From Betaproteobacteria bacterium HGW-Betaproteobacteria-4 (lineage in GTDB: Bacteria > Pseudomonadota > Gammaproteobacteria > Burkholderiales > Rhodocyclaceae): DNA of 64,000 nt. This document shows positions 17,465-27,407 of this stretch, one piece after another. A model generated the notes under the pieces. It searched no databases, was not told the origin of the DNA, and worked only from the letters and a program-made list of their open reading frames with translations. The DNA is taken from the NCBI GenBank assembly GCA_002840785.1, contig PHCH01000028.1, positions 1 through 64,000 on the forward strand. The letters are read 5' to 3'. The position numbers and the translations under genes are program-made. Position 1 is the first letter of the stretch. Every line of letters begins with the position of its first letter.

Positions 17465-17487
17465 AAGATATATTTAAAATATTGCTT
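17465..17487. promoter_or_regulatory. Putative NsrR operator 1
   Basis: AAGATATATTTAAAATATTGCTT is a partial dyad resembling the known NsrR consensus AAGATGCATTT-n-AAATGCATCTT. It lies 11 bases upstream of the nsrR-like start. Confidence 0.6.
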
Positions 17488-17517
17488 AGGCGGGATTTGG
17501 TTGGTAGCATCAAGATT

Positions 17518-17537
17518 CATTTCATTTATATCTTATG
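17518..17537. promoter_or_regulatory. Putative NsrR half site near ccoG
   Basis: On the minus strand this reads TAAGATATAAATGAAATGAA, sharing the AAGATATA half site with operator 1. It lies about 47 bases before the chosen ccoG start. Confidence 0.45.
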
Positions 17538-17583
17538 CCTGCGTGCGGCGCAATCCGTTCGCATGGGTATCTCCGGAAAAGCA

Positions 17584-18987
17584 ATGGCCGAGCCGTCCCC
17601 GCGAAAAATCATCAATATCAAGCCCGTTATCGATCCCGACGCCAAGGTTTACCCCCGTTCGATCAGCGGCCTGTTCACCCGCTGGCGCTGGGTTTTCGTC
17701 TGGCTGACCCAGATTGTTTTCTATGGTCTGTGCTGGCTGCCCTGGCATGGTCGGCAGGCGGTGTTGTTCGACATCGACACCCGGAAATTCTATTTCTTCG
17801 ACCTCGTGCTCTGGCCGCAGGACACGATTTATCTCGTTCTTCTGCTCATTCTGGCTGCCTTCACGCTCTTCCTGTTCACCGCCGTGGCCGGCCGATTGTG
17901 GTGTGGCTACACCTGCCCGCAGACGGTCTATACCGAGATTTTCCTGTGGTTCGAGAAGATGATCGAGGGCGAACGGCCGCAACGGATCAAGCTCGATGCG
18001 GCGCCGTGGTCGGCCCGCAAAGTGGCGCTCAAGAGCGCCAAGCACGCGACCTGGCTGCTTTTCTCGCTGTGGACCGGGATTACCTTTGTCGGCTATTTCA
18101 TGCCGATCCGCGATCTGGTCAACGACATTCTCACCCTGTCGCCCGGCGCCTGGTCAGCTTTCTGGGTTGTCTTCTACGCCTTCGCCACCTATGGCAACGC
18201 CGGCTTCCTGCGCGACCAGATGTGCCGGCAGATCTGCCCCTACGCCCGTTTCCAGTTCGTCATGTTCGACCCCGACACGCTGATCATCGCCTACGACACG
18301 GAGCGCGGCGATGCCCGCGGCCCGCGCGCCAAGGGCGCCGATCCGAAGGCGCTGGGACTTGGCGACTGTGTCGATTGCGGCATCTGCGTCCAGGTCTGCC
18401 CGACCGGCATCGACATCCGCAACGGCCTGCAGAACGAGTGCATCGGCTGCGCCGCCTGCATCGATGCCTGCGATCAGGTGATGGACAAAATGAATTACCC
18501 GCGCGGCCTGATCCGTTATTCGACGGAAAACGCCGTGACCATGCGCTTCACGACGACCGAAATCATTCGCCGTGCCGCCCGGCCGCGGGTCATCATCTAC
18601 ACGGCGATTCTGCTCGCCCTGACCACCGCGATGGCCTGGTCGCTGGCCACGCGCATCCCGCTCAAGGTCAATGTCCTGAAGGATCGCAACGTGCTGTCGC
18701 GGGAAGCGGACGATGGCTCGATCGAGAATTCCTATCGCCTGCAGATCATGAATACCGGCGACCAGACACGAAAATTCCGGATCAGCATCGCCGGTTTCGC
18801 TGGTGCACGCCTGGCCAGCACCAGCGAAATCACCATTCCGGGCGGCGAAATCGGCACCCAGACGGCGATTGTCAGCGCCGAGCCGGGCGCCACGCCGTCG
18901 GGTGCGGCGCCGATCACCTTCAACGTGGCCGACGTCGCCGACCCGACGGTCGCCGTGACGGAGAGTTCGAAATTCTGGATGCCGTGA
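17584..18987 (+). CDS. ccoG: Cytochrome c oxidase accessory protein CcoG (FixG/RdxA)
   Basis: The protein has several membrane helices, CGYTCPQTVYTE, and two ferredoxin-type clusters (CVDCGICVQVCPTGIDIRNGLQNECIGCAACIDACD), followed by an Ig-like FixG C-terminal domain. CcoG is a membrane Cu(II) reductase needed to assemble cbb3 oxidase. ATG 17584 (MAEPSPRKI) is preferred to the ORF-track start at 17482 because GGAAAA lies just upstream and the extra 34 residues would be encoded by the operator region. No ccoNOP or ccoI genes are in the window. Confidence 0.9.
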   Translation: MAEPSPRKIINIKPVIDPDAKVYPRSISGLFTRWRWVFVWLTQIVFYGLCWLPWHGRQAVLFDIDTRKFYFFDLVLWPQDTIYLVLLLILAAFTLFLFTAVAGRLWCGYTCPQTVYTEIFLWFEKMIEGERPQRIKLDAAPWSARKVALKSAKHATWLLFSLWTGITFVGYFMPIRDLVNDILTLSPGAWSAFWVVFYAFATYGNAGFLRDQMCRQICPYARFQFVMFDPDTLIIAYDTERGDARGPRAKGADPKALGLGDCVDCGICVQVCPTGIDIRNGLQNECIGCAACIDACDQVMDKMNYPRGLIRYSTENAVTMRFTTTEIIRRAARPRVIIYTAILLALTTAMAWSLATRIPLKVNVLKDRNVLSREADDGSIENSYRLQIMNTGDQTRKFRISIAGFAGARLASTSEITIPGGEIGTQTAIVSAEPGATPSGAAPITFNVADVADPTVAVTESSKFWMP

Positions 18988-19101
18988 GCCTGGTGTGGTG
19001 TTGCCCACTTGAAGGGACGAATAAAACCGCTGGATTTTGGGTCAGGGCAAGGCGCAAACTAGAATGAACCATCAAGGCCCTGCTTTACGAAAGGACGCGT
19101 C

Positions 19102-19341
19102 ATGAACAACGAAAAGCTGAAGTCGCTGATCACCTCGCCGCTGCCGTTCTTTGGCGTCACCGAGCAAGGTGACGTGCTGGCGCGTTACGTGCCCTACGGT
19201 CCGGTATTTCGCTGGAGCTGGAACCAGATGATCCCGATGCCGGTTCAGGGCAGCGATCTGATCTGGTTGCTCCAGTCGGCGCACGAGGAAGGGCATTCGA
19301 TCACCGACACCGAGAAGCCCCGGCGCGCCAAAGCCAAATAA
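19102..19341 (+). CDS. Small hypothetical protein
   Basis: The 79-residue product MNNEKLKSLITSPLPFFGVTEQGDVLARYVPYGPVFRWSWNQMIPMP... has no recognised domain. A good AAGGA ribosome binding site precedes the ATG, which supports expression. It has no signal peptide or membrane helix and ends in a basic tail (EKPRRAKAK). It stands alone between ccoG and a convergent esterase gene. Confidence 0.65.
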   Translation: MNNEKLKSLITSPLPFFGVTEQGDVLARYVPYGPVFRWSWNQMIPMPVQGSDLIWLLQSAHEEGHSITDTEKPRRAKAK

Positions 19342-19356
19342 GGGACGCGCCCGGAC

Positions 19357-20037
19357 TCAGCCGGTCTGGCCCATCCGCGCCACCAGCCACTGGCCGATGG
19401 CCCACACTTCTTCGAGGCAGACCGAATGCGGCATCGGGTATTCGTGCCAGTCAAGCGCGTAGCCGCGCTCGAGCAGTAGATCCCGGGCGGTCAGGCCGAG
19501 CGTCGGCGAGACCACATCGTCGGCTGTGCCGTGGGCGGCGAAGATCGGGATGGCGCGGTTGGCACCGGCCGAATCTGCGGTGAGCAAGGCGGGCGACGGA
19601 ATGTAGGTGGACAGGGCGATGACGCCGGCCAGTTTGTCCGGATGGGTCAGCGCCGTCGTGTAGGCGACCGCCCCGCCCTGCGAAAAACCGGCAAGAAAGA
19701 CACGGTCAACCGGGATTCCGCGGCTTTTTTCACGTTCGATCAGCTGCCGCACGACCTCGCACGAAGCGACGATTCCCGCCTCGTCGATGCGCCGGCTGGT
19801 GCTGTCGAGCGAAATGATGTCGTACCAGGCGCGCATGACGTAGCCGCCATTGCAGGTCACCGGCATGTACGGCGCGTGCGGGAAGATGAAGCGGACAGCT
19901 GGCGTCTCGGCCAGCCCGAGTTCGGGCACCACCGGCACGAAGTCCGAACCGTCGGCCCCCAGACCGTGCAGCCAGATCACCGCATACTCGGGATGGGCGG
20001 CGGTTTCGACTTCGAGCGGCGGCAGATCGTTTTCCAA
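19357..20037 (-). CDS. Carboxylesterase / phospholipase family alpha/beta hydrolase
   Basis: The 226-residue enzyme has the oxyanion motif WLHGLGADGSDF, the nucleophile elbow GFSQGG, the acid in HGTADDVV and the catalytic histidine in PMPHSV, as in the EstB/acyl-protein thioesterase family. It hydrolyses short-chain esters or acyl groups in the cytoplasm. The start codon is TTG with AGGAG 5 bases upstream. The bases encoding VDRVFLAGF include an exact CGGTCAACCG on the other strand. Confidence 0.9.
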   Translation of the reverse strand: MENDLPPLEVETAAHPEYAVIWLHGLGADGSDFVPVVPELGLAETPAVRFIFPHAPYMPVTCNGGYVMRAWYDIISLDSTSRRIDEAGIVASCEVVRQLIEREKSRGIPVDRVFLAGFSQGGAVAYTTALTHPDKLAGVIALSTYIPSPALLTADSAGANRAIPIFAAHGTADDVVSPTLGLTARDLLLERGYALDWHEYPMPHSVCLEEVWAIGQWLVARMGQTG

Positions 20038-20078
20038 GAGAGTCTCCTCGTGTCAGTCAGGCCGCCCAAGCCCCCGGA

Positions 20079-20318
20079 CTATCGATAGCGGTCGCGGGCC
20101 CGCTCGAAGATGTCGGCGGCGAGATCGAGTTGATGGTTTGTGTCCGGACTTCGGGCGCCGACCGGACCGAAAAATTTTGCAAAATCCTCGGCTGAAAGCA
20201 TGGCCTCGACCGCTGCCGGGAGCCGCCTTTCCACGCTCCGGCGCCGGTCGCAACAACCGCTGGGCGGGCCGATGTCGCGCCCTCGCCGCTCCGCCGTTCC
20301 TCTCCGATCTCTATTCAT
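20079..20318 (-). CDS. Small basic hypothetical protein
   Basis: The 79-residue product (MNRDRRGTAERRGRDIGPPSGCCDRRRSVERRLPAAVEAML...) has an arginine-rich N-terminal half with a CC pair and the DRRRSVERRLP element, and a more acidic C-terminal half. No function is assigned. ATG 20318 is chosen because GGAG lies 6 bases upstream, unlike the ORF-track start at 20384. It lies 41 bases upstream of the esterase gene on the same strand. Confidence 0.65.
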   Translation of the reverse strand: MNRDRRGTAERRGRDIGPPSGCCDRRRSVERRLPAAVEAMLSAEDFAKFFGPVGARSPDTNHQLDLAADIFERARDRYR

Positions 20319-20432
20319 GGTTGGCTCCAATGAATGTTCGAGCACCGATTCTGGCCTTCTCGCGGCGCATCCGCAAGCCTCCAAACGTCATACTTTTTCT
20401 CAAAAATCCCGGCGATGCAGATGCCGTCACGG

Positions 20433-20469
20433 TTTCAAATTTGGCCAAAATTTCCGGTTGACCGTAGCA
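20433..20469 (-). repeat. Dispersed 36-bp motif, reverse copy
   Basis: GTTTCAAATTTGGCCAAAATTTCCGGTTGACCGTAGC is a full-length copy in reverse orientation. It sits in the divergent gap between the small basic gene and ycaO. Confidence 0.85.
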
Positions 20470-20522
20470 ATGTCTGCTCGCTGACGTACACTGCGCCCCT
20501 TACACTTTAGGCAGGACGCCCG

Positions 20523-22259
20523 ATGCAAAACGAACACTTCATACCGGGCAAGGATGCCTCGCTCGAACACTCCATCACCTCGATGCAGGCCAAGCTGGCC
20601 GCCCGCGGTTTCGACATCGAAGAATGCTCCTGGCTCAACCCGGTAGACAACGTCTGGTCGGTGCACGTTCGCAACCGCGCCTGCCACCTGATGTTCACCA
20701 ACGGCAAGGGCGCCACCAAGCTGGCCGCCCACGCCAGCGCGCTGGGCGAGTATTTCGAGCGGCTGTCCTGCAACTATTTCTGGAACCACTATTACCTCGG
20801 CGAAACCATCGCCAACCGCGCCTTCACGCACTACCCGCGCGAACGCTGGTTCCCGCTGACCGGCAACACCACCGACTGGCCGGCCGAATTGCTGACGCCG
20901 GAACTGCAAGCCTTCTACAACCCGGAAGGCAACATCACCGCCGAAGTGCTGGTCGACATGAACTCCGGCAACGAAGACCGCGGCATCTGCGCCATTCCCT
21001 ACATCCGCCAGCGTGACGGCGCCGAGGTCTTCTTCCCGGTCAATGTCATCAGCAACCTTTATGTCAGCAACGGCATGTCGGCCGGCAACACGCTGGCCGA
21101 AGCGCGCGCCCAGGCACTGTCGGAAATCCTCGAACGCCACGTCAAGTTCAAGGTCATCGCCGAAGGCTTGTGCCTGCCCGACGTGCCGGAAGACGTCATC
21201 GCCCGCTACCCGACCATCGCCGCCGGCATCAAGGGCCTGCGCGACGCCGGGTTCGGCATCCTGGTCAAGGACGCCTCGCTCGGCGGCCTCTACCCGGTCA
21301 TGTGCGTGACCATGCTCAACCCCAAGGATCAGGGTGTTTTCGCCAGCTTCGGCGCCCATCCGCGCTTCGAAATCGCCCTTGAACGCGCCCTGACCGAACT
21401 GCTCCAGGGCCGCGCCCTCGAAGCGCTCGACGGCTTCCCGCCCCCCGGTTTCGACCTCGACGAAATCGCCAGCGCCCCGAACATCGAAATCCACTTCGTC
21501 GACTCGAGCGGCATCATCAGCTGGGAATTCCTCGGCGAAGAAGCCGATTTCGAATTCGTCGACTGGAACTTCAACGACCTCGACAACGGCAAGACCGCCG
21601 ACGACTACGCCTGGCTGGCCGAGCGCATCCACGCCGACGGCCACGACATCTACGTCGCCGACTTCGACCACCTCGGCGTTTACGCCTGCCGCATCCTCGT
21701 TCCCGGCATGTCGGAGATCTACCCGATCGACGACCTCGAATGGGAAAACAACAGCAACGGCAACGTCGTCCGTGCCGACATCCTGCGTCTGGCCGAACTC
21801 AACGACGACGAATGCTGCGAGCTGCTCGACACGCTGAACGAACTCAACATCGCCGACGAACGCCCGGTTGCCGCCCTGATCGGCCTCGCTGTCGATCCCG
21901 GCTCACTGTGGGCCGACCTCCGCGTCGGCGAACTGAAGACCATGCTGGCGCTAGCCGGCGGCGACCCCGACGCCATCCGCGAAGGGCTCGAATGGGTGCG
22001 CCAGTTCGAACAACTCGACGCCGGCCGCCGCCGCACCTACGCCTGTCTGCAAACCCTCATCGACATGGAAGACCCGGCCGCCTACGAAGCCGCGCTGTTC
22101 AGCCTCTACGGCGAGGAAACGCTGGACCAGGCGGTCTCCATGCTCGACGGCGACCTCCGCTTCTTCGGCCTGGCATCCCCCGGCCTGGCCCTCGCCGGCT
22201 GCGACCTGCACCAGCGCCTGCTCGGGGAATACGAGAAAGCCCACGCCACCGTCGCCTGA
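20523..22259 (+). CDS. ycaO: YcaO protein (RimO-linked type with C-terminal TPR-like region)
   Basis: At 578 residues it matches E. coli YcaO length. The ATP-binding YcaO core is recognisable from TNGKGATKLAAHASALGEYFERLS, the metal/ATP residues in ARAQALSEILERHVKF and GAHPRFEIALERALTELLQGR. The helical C-terminal third (from DDECCELLDTLNELNIADER) fits the TPR-like extension of this subtype. YcaO enzymes activate amide backbones with ATP; the E. coli protein assists RimO in methylthiolating ribosomal protein S12. No precursor peptide or cyclodehydratase partner is nearby, so a RiPP role is unlikely. Confidence 0.9.
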   Translation: MQNEHFIPGKDASLEHSITSMQAKLAARGFDIEECSWLNPVDNVWSVHVRNRACHLMFTNGKGATKLAAHASALGEYFERLSCNYFWNHYYLGETIANRAFTHYPRERWFPLTGNTTDWPAELLTPELQAFYNPEGNITAEVLVDMNSGNEDRGICAIPYIRQRDGAEVFFPVNVISNLYVSNGMSAGNTLAEARAQALSEILERHVKFKVIAEGLCLPDVPEDVIARYPTIAAGIKGLRDAGFGILVKDASLGGLYPVMCVTMLNPKDQGVFASFGAHPRFEIALERALTELLQGRALEALDGFPPPGFDLDEIASAPNIEIHFVDSSGIISWEFLGEEADFEFVDWNFNDLDNGKTADDYAWLAERIHADGHDIYVADFDHLGVYACRILVPGMSEIYPIDDLEWENNSNGNVVRADILRLAELNDDECCELLDTLNELNIADERPVAALIGLAVDPGSLWADLRVGELKTMLALAGGDPDAIREGLEWVRQFEQLDAGRRRTYACLQTLIDMEDPAAYEAALFSLYGEETLDQAVSMLDGDLRFFGLASPGLALAGCDLHQRLLGEYEKAHATVA

Positions 22260-22274
22260 CGGGAATTCACCTTC

Positions 22275-22328
22275 CCACGGTCAACCGGGCTTGCTACGGT
22301 CAACCGCAAAAAACGGCCAAAATTGAAA
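22275..22328 (+). repeat. Tandem copies of the dispersed motif (one half, one full)
   Basis: A truncated copy CCCACGGTCAACCGGGC is followed at once by a full copy GCTACGGTCAACCGCAAAAAACGGCCAAAATTGAAACC. Both carry the exact 10-bp core. They lie 15 bases after the ycaO stop. Confidence 0.85.
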
Positions 22329-22452
22329 CCGGGCTAACCGCCCGGCACCTCCCCTCTTTATGTCTCGCTAGGTCATAAAGGGGGCCGACGTTCATGCGAC
22401 TGCCCTCGGCTGCCGTTCGTGCGGGCCTGCCGGCTTTGCTTGCCGGGTTAAA

Positions 22453-22998
22453 ATGGCCGGCATGCGCCGCACCCTTAAAAAATACCTGCCCGATCACCAG
22501 ACGATCCGCAACAACCCCTGGTTGAAGCCTTTCGAATCGTCGCTGCTGCACCCGCGGCTATGGCACATGAACCGCCACTCGGCGGCGGGCGCGGTGGCTG
22601 TCGGCTTGTTTTGCGGGCTGATCCCGGGGCCGTTGCAAATACTCGGCGCGGCGGGCTGCGCGCTGGCTTTTCGCGTCAATTTGCCGCTGGCCATCTTGAT
22701 GACGTTCTACACCAACCCGTTCACCATCGTTCCGCTCTACCTGCTGGCCTACCAGATCGGCCGGCTGACCATCGACGAAAGCAGCGGATTCATCACGCCC
22801 CCGGCCTTCAGCGCGACGGATTTCATCGGCTGGAGCAAGGCCATGCAAACGTGGATGCTGAGCGTCGCCGAGCCGCTCGGCATCGGCCTCATCCTGCTCG
22901 CCAGCGGGCTGGCGGCTGTCGGCTACTTCGCCACGCGGGCGGCGTGGCGGGCCTACCTGATCCGCGCCTGGCGGCGCCGGAAGGCACTCAGGTCTTGA
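22453..22998 (+). CDS. DUF2062 membrane protein
   Basis: The 181-residue protein matches DUF2062, with [77 protein letters not shown] and a C-terminal helix. The family is of unknown function and sits in the inner membrane. The start may be ATG 22453 or 22462; neither has a strong ribosome binding site. Its last 11 bases overlap the convergent chemoreceptor gene. Confidence 0.85.
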   Translation: MAGMRRTLKKYLPDHQTIRNNPWLKPFESSLLHPRLWHMNRHSAAGAVAVGLFCGLIPGPLQILGAAGCALAFRVNLPLAILMTFYTNPFTIVPLYLLAYQIGRLTIDESSGFITPPAFSATDFIGWSKAMQTWMLSVAEPLGIGLILLASGLAAVGYFATRAAWRAYLIRAWRRRKALRS

Positions 22999-25003
22999 AC
23001 TGCGCGATGGCCGAGGTCAAGGTCTGCGACAACTTGCGCAAGGTATCCGAGGTTGCCGCATTGCCGCCGGCCGCAGCGCTGTTCTCCTCGGCCATCTGGG
23101 CAATCCGCTCGACATTCTGGGCAATCTCGGTACTGGCTGCCGCCTGTTCGCGCAAGGCGTTGGTGATTTCGGAAACGGCGTTGAGCACCTGGCGCGACCG
23201 GTCCTGAACCTGGCCAATGGCCTCGCCGGCCAGTTGCGCCTGGGCAACTCCGGAAGAAACCCGGTGCACGCCCTCTTTCATGCTCGACACGGCGGATGCC
23301 GTGCCGTTCTGCACGGCGGCGATCATGTCGGAAATTTCGTGTGTCGATTTGGCCGTGCGTTCGGCGAGCTTCCTGACTTCGTCGGCCACCACGGCAAAGC
23401 CGCGGCCCGATTCGCCGGCCCGCGCCGCTTCGATGGCGGCGTTGAGCGCCAGCAGGTTGGTCTGGTCGGCAATATCCTTGATGGTGCCGACAATGGTCGA
23501 AATCTGTCCGGACTGCTCGCCCAGCGCTTCGACGGCGGCAGCCGATTCATTGACGGTCAGCGCGATGCCCTGGATTTCGCTGACGACGCCCTGGACGATC
23601 TGGCCGCCGCGCGTCGCCACCTCGTCGGATTCCCGCGAATAATGCTGCGCATCCTGGGCGTTGCGGGAAATGTGGTCGATGCCGACGGTCATTTCCTCGA
23701 CGGCTGCAGCCATGCTTGAGGCGGCATCGCTTTGTGCCGCCGTGCCGGCCGAAATCTGCTGGCTCGACGCAGCCAGTTGCTCGGCGGCCCGATTGAGTTG
23801 TCCGACATCGCTCTGCACGCCGCCGAGCAGCTTGCGGAACGACGCCGCCATGCCGTTGAAATCCTTGCCGGCAGAATGCAGTTCATCGACCCCACGGGCA
23901 TCGAATTCCGTCGTCAGGTCGCCCCCTGCCAGACGACTGGCTCCGCGCGAAAAGTCGGCGACGCTGTTGATGACCGAATAGTAGGTGCCAACGCCCAGAT
24001 AGCCGACGAGCATGATCACCAGAACCGACAGCCCAAGTTCGAGGATCAGGAGCCGCCTGGCTTCCTCGGCGCGGCGCTGCAACTGCGTCTCGAATTGCGG
24101 GATCAGCGTATCGAACATGACCTTGTAGCCGACGTCGATCAATTGGGTGGTCATGGCGAAATAATCTTGCGGCGAGGTGGTAAATTTTTCGCCCAGAATG
24201 TCGTCGCGAATCAGCGCGAACATGCGCTCGGCGCCATCGGTAAACTCTTTTGCCGGCCCCGAAATCGACGCCCCGAGTTCGGGCGCCATACGAACAACCT
24301 TGTCCAGGTTGGCGTTCTGGGCGCGCAAGGTGCCGTTCATCTGGGCAATCTGCGAGGCAATGTCGATACGCATCTGCGGCGACAATTCCTTCTTCGTCAG
24401 CACGCCGGTGCCCCGCGCCCGCGTCACCCCCATCGGCTCCAGCATGGCCGGCATTTTGGTCACGATGGAGTCCATGAAGTAATAGGTATCCATAGCCGGA
24501 TCGAGCGTCAGCTGGCTCTCGTCGGCAATGTCGACCATCATCTGCAGGGCATTGGCGATCATCGCCGAATGGCGCTTGATATTCTCCGGCGGCGTCCAGC
24601 TCAGGCCCTGACCCTGGATGCTCACCCAGTCCTGGCGAATCGATTTCCAGGTCGTGCTGTCACGCAAGCTCGGCGACAGGCCGGCATCGGTCGCCGCGAC
24701 AAAATCCGTGACTTCCTTTTCCTTGGCCGCCCGCTTTTCCTTCATCGCCTCGTTACCGTTCAAGACGCCGGAAGACAGGCCGCGGTGCTGCTGCATGACC
24801 TGCACCATCCGGTTGAGCGGCTTGAGCATCTGAAGCCCGGCAATTTCGTGCCGAGCGCCGTCGATATCCCGACTCAGCGAAGAAAAAACGGAATAGAGCA
24901 GGACGGCCAGGACAAAAAATACCGCCGAACCCAGCAGCAAGAACTTGCCGGTGTACCGCAGGCGGTTCATCAAAGCGACAGCAGGGTAGAAAAGCGCTTG
25001 CAT
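22988..25003 (-). CDS. Methyl-accepting chemotaxis protein with NIT-type sensor domain
   Basis: About 671 residues: a first membrane helix ([23 protein letters not shown]), a periplasmic nitrate/nitrite-sensing-type helical domain marked by [16 protein letters not shown], a second helix ([20 protein letters not shown]), HAMP, and a signalling domain with the hairpin EIQ...[39 protein letters not shown]. It relays ligand binding to CheA. ATG 25003 is chosen because GAGG lies 6 bases upstream; the ORF-track start at 25018 is a TTG with no such site. Confidence 0.92.
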   Translation of the reverse strand: MQALFYPAVALMNRLRYTGKFLLLGSAVFFVLAVLLYSVFSSLSRDIDGARHEIAGLQMLKPLNRMVQVMQQHRGLSSGVLNGNEAMKEKRAAKEKEVTDFVAATDAGLSPSLRDSTTWKSIRQDWVSIQGQGLSWTPPENIKRHSAMIANALQMMVDIADESQLTLDPAMDTYYFMDSIVTKMPAMLEPMGVTRARGTGVLTKKELSPQMRIDIASQIAQMNGTLRAQNANLDKVVRMAPELGASISGPAKEFTDGAERMFALIRDDILGEKFTTSPQDYFAMTTQLIDVGYKVMFDTLIPQFETQLQRRAEEARRLLILELGLSVLVIMLVGYLGVGTYYSVINSVADFSRGASRLAGGDLTTEFDARGVDELHSAGKDFNGMAASFRKLLGGVQSDVGQLNRAAEQLAASSQQISAGTAAQSDAASSMAAAVEEMTVGIDHISRNAQDAQHYSRESDEVATRGGQIVQGVVSEIQGIALTVNESAAAVEALGEQSGQISTIVGTIKDIADQTNLLALNAAIEAARAGESGRGFAVVADEVRKLAERTAKSTHEISDMIAAVQNGTASAVSSMKEGVHRVSSGVAQAQLAGEAIGQVQDRSRQVLNAVSEITNALREQAAASTEIAQNVERIAQMAEENSAAAGGNAATSDTLRKLSQTLTSAIAQFKT

Positions 25004-25086
25004 TTGGGACCTCATCAACGTCGAGCCGTTTGCGACAAGGCAAATGCTAAATTAATCACATCGCCACGAATTTAATACTTATTAAA

Positions 25087-25764
25087 TTAATCGCAAAGAA
25101 CGCCGTCATTTAGATGAAGTACCCTGTCTGCTCTTTGCGCCAGTTGCTGATCGTGCGTGACGACAATCAGGCTCGCCTGCTGCTCGCGCACCCGGTCGAT
25201 AAGCAACCCGAAAACAACCGATGCCGTATGACTATCAAGATTGCCGGTTGGTTCATCGGCCAGCAAACATGATGGATCGCTGACCAGGGCGCGGGCAATG
25301 GCGGCGCGCTGGCGTTCGCCACCGGACAGCTCGCCGGGGCGATGCTCGACACGGTGACCGAGGCCGACGGCGGTCAGTATCTCGCCCGCCTTGGCCAGCG
25401 CTTCTGCGCGTTCCATGCGCCGGATCAGCAAGGGCATGGCGACATTTTCCAGGGCCGAAAACTCGGCTAGCAGATGGTGGAACTGATAGACAAAGCCGAG
25501 ATGGCGGTTGCGCCAATCGCCACGGTCGACCTCGCCCAGAGCCGAAAAATCACGGCCCATCAGGGTCACCTCACCGGCCGTAGGCGTATCCAGCCCGCCC
25601 AGCAAATGCAGCAAGGTGCTCTTGCCGGAGCCTGAGGCGCCCACCACGGCAACCGTTTCGCCGGGACTGACCTGGAGGTCGATGCCGGAGAGCACAGGCA
25701 CTTCCAGCCCGCCGCCACGAAATACCTTGGACAGCCCGCGGGCAATCAGAATCGGTTTACTCAT
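25087..25764 (-). CDS. lolD: Lipoprotein-releasing ABC transporter ATPase LolD
   Basis: The 225-residue ATPase has Walker [10 protein letters not shown], the Q-loop [21 protein letters not shown] typical of LolD, signature LSGGERQR and Walker [10 protein letters not shown]. It powers release of outer-membrane lipoproteins from the inner membrane. It overlaps lolC by 8 bases, so the pair is translated together. There is no second lolE gene, so LolC/LolE function is probably in one protein. Confidence 0.93.
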   Translation of the reverse strand: MSKPILIARGLSKVFRGGGLEVPVLSGIDLQVSPGETVAVVGASGSGKSTLLHLLGGLDTPTAGEVTLMGRDFSALGEVDRGDWRNRHLGFVYQFHHLLAEFSALENVAMPLLIRRMERAEALAKAGEILTAVGLGHRVEHRPGELSGGERQRAAIARALVSDPSCLLADEPTGNLDSHTASVVFGLLIDRVREQQASLIVVTHDQQLAQRADRVLHLNDGVLCD

Positions 25765-27004
25765 AGCGCAGGGCCTCCGCCGGATTGACGCGGGAAGCCC
25801 GCCAGCTGGGGTAAAGCGTCGCCAGCAAGGCGAGCACGAAGGCGATCAGCGTAACGCCCCAGACGTCGCTCCACTGCAGCTCGGAAGGCAGGTCGGAAAT
25901 GTAATAGACCTCCTTCGACAGGAAATGCACGCCGAGCATCTGCTCGATGAAAGGCACGACGACATCGATATTGAGCGCCAGCAGCACGCCGCCGACGATG
26001 CCCAGGCCGAGCCCGATGAAGCCAACCAGCGCGCCCTGCACGACGAAGACCGCCATGATCGACAGCGGCCGCGCCCCGAGCGTGCGCAGGATGGCGATGT
26101 CGGCCTGCTTGTCGGTGACCGCCATGACCAGCGTCGACACGAGGTTGAAGGCGGCCACGGCGACGATCAGCGAGAGGATGATGAACATCATGTTCTTCTC
26201 GATCTGCACGGCCCGGAAGAAATTGGCGTGGCTCTTCGTCCAGTCGCTGAGGTAGGCGTCGGCATCGATGTAGCGAACCAGTTCGCGGGCGATGCGCGGC
26301 GCCTGGAAGAGGTCATCGACCTTGAGCCGCACGCCGGTCACCCGGTCGTCCATCTGGTAGAGCCTCTGGGCGTCTTCAAGATTGATCAGGGCCAGCCCCG
26401 AGTCGTACTCGAACATGCCGACCTCGAAAATGCCGACCACCTTGAACGATTTCAGCCGCGGCATCACGCCGGCCGGCGTCACCGTGCCCTGCGGCGCGAT
26501 GAGCGTCAGCTTGTCGCCGGTGAATACGCGTAGCGAACGGGCCAGATCGGCACCGAGCACGACGCCGAATTCGCCCGGCCGCAGATCGTCGAGGCTGCCG
26601 CTCTGGATGGTCTTGCGGAAATCGGCGACGCGATCTTCCTGCTCGGGCAGGATGCCGCGCACGATGGTGCCCTTGACCGTGCCATCGACGCTGAACATCC
26701 CCTGCGATTGAACGAAGGGCGCGCTGGCGCGGACTTCCGGATGCTTGGCGGCCTGCTCGGCGACCAGCGCCCAGTTCGGCAACTCGCCGTTGATGCCGGT
26801 GATCTGGATATGCGAGGCAACGCCGAGAATGCGCGTCCGCAATTCTTTCTGGAAGCCGTTCATGACCGAGAGCACGACGATCAGCGCGGCCACGCCGAGG
26901 CCGATGCCGAGCATGGAAATCAGGGAAATGAATGAAATGAAGTGATTGCGTTTCTTGGCGCGCGTGTAGCGCAGGCCAATCAGCAACTCATAGGGCAATG
27001 CCAT
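25757..27004 (-). CDS. lolC: Lipoprotein-releasing permease LolC/LolE
   Basis: The 415-residue permease starts [56 protein letters not shown], which is the LolC/E signature, then a large periplasmic domain and three more membrane helices at the end. With LolD it passes mature lipoproteins to LolA. Betaproteobacteria often have this single-permease version. Confidence 0.93.
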   Translation of the reverse strand: MALPYELLIGLRYTRAKKRNHFISFISLISMLGIGLGVAALIVVLSVMNGFQKELRTRILGVASHIQITGINGELPNWALVAEQAAKHPEVRASAPFVQSQGMFSVDGTVKGTIVRGILPEQEDRVADFRKTIQSGSLDDLRPGEFGVVLGADLARSLRVFTGDKLTLIAPQGTVTPAGVMPRLKSFKVVGIFEVGMFEYDSGLALINLEDAQRLYQMDDRVTGVRLKVDDLFQAPRIARELVRYIDADAYLSDWTKSHANFFRAVQIEKNMMFIILSLIVAVAAFNLVSTLVMAVTDKQADIAILRTLGARPLSIMAVFVVQGALVGFIGLGLGIVGGVLLALNIDVVVPFIEQMLGVHFLSKEVYYISDLPSELQWSDVWGVTLIAFVLALLATLYPSWRASRVNPAEALRYE

Positions 27005-27089
27005 CGGTATTCCCGCAATGCAACAAAAACGCTATGGTACACGGACCCGGAAGCGCCGGCCCATCAACCTGTTCAGGAAATTTTTCGCA

Positions 27090-27404
27090 ATGATCGTCAC
27101 CAATATTGAAACCGTACCTGGCAAAGCCATCGTCAAACACCTGGGCCTGGTCAGCGGCAACACCGTGCGCTCAAAACACGCCGGGCGCGACCTGATGGCC
27201 GGCCTGAAAAACATCTTCGGCGGCGAACTCAAGGGCTACACCGAACTGCTCACCGAATCGCGCCAGGAAGCTGTCCAGCGGATGATCGACCAGGCGACAG
27301 CCGTCGGCGCCAACGCCATTGTCAACGTGCGCTTCTCGACCTCATCGGTTGCTGCCGGGGCCGCCGAGCTGTACGCCTACGGCACCGCCGTCGTCGTGGA
27401 ATAA
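27090..27404 (+). CDS. YbjQ/UPF0145 family protein
   Basis: The 104-residue protein has the family pattern IVTNIETVPGKAIVKHLGLVSGNTVRSKHAGRDLMAGLKNIFGGELKGYTELLTESRQEAVQRM...GANAIVNVRF. The family is often labelled heavy-metal-binding, but function is not established; it forms pentameric rings. ATG 27090 is chosen because AGGAAA lies 9 bases upstream and the protein then matches usual family length. It is followed 3 bases later by a paralogue. Confidence 0.88.
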   Translation: MIVTNIETVPGKAIVKHLGLVSGNTVRSKHAGRDLMAGLKNIFGGELKGYTELLTESRQEAVQRMIDQATAVGANAIVNVRFSTSSVAAGAAELYAYGTAVVVE

Positions 27405-27407
27405 ATC

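Noticed and set aside
19700-19713. Exact CGGTCAACCG in the esterase gene as a full motif copy
   Set aside because: It has the 10-bp core but no A-rich tail, and the encoded VDRVFLAGF is normal for the family; it is counted only in the core tally.
20523-22259. ycaO as part of a RiPP biosynthetic cluster
   Set aside because: Length and C-terminal extension match the E. coli RimO-linked YcaO, and there is no precursor peptide, dehydrogenase or transporter nearby.
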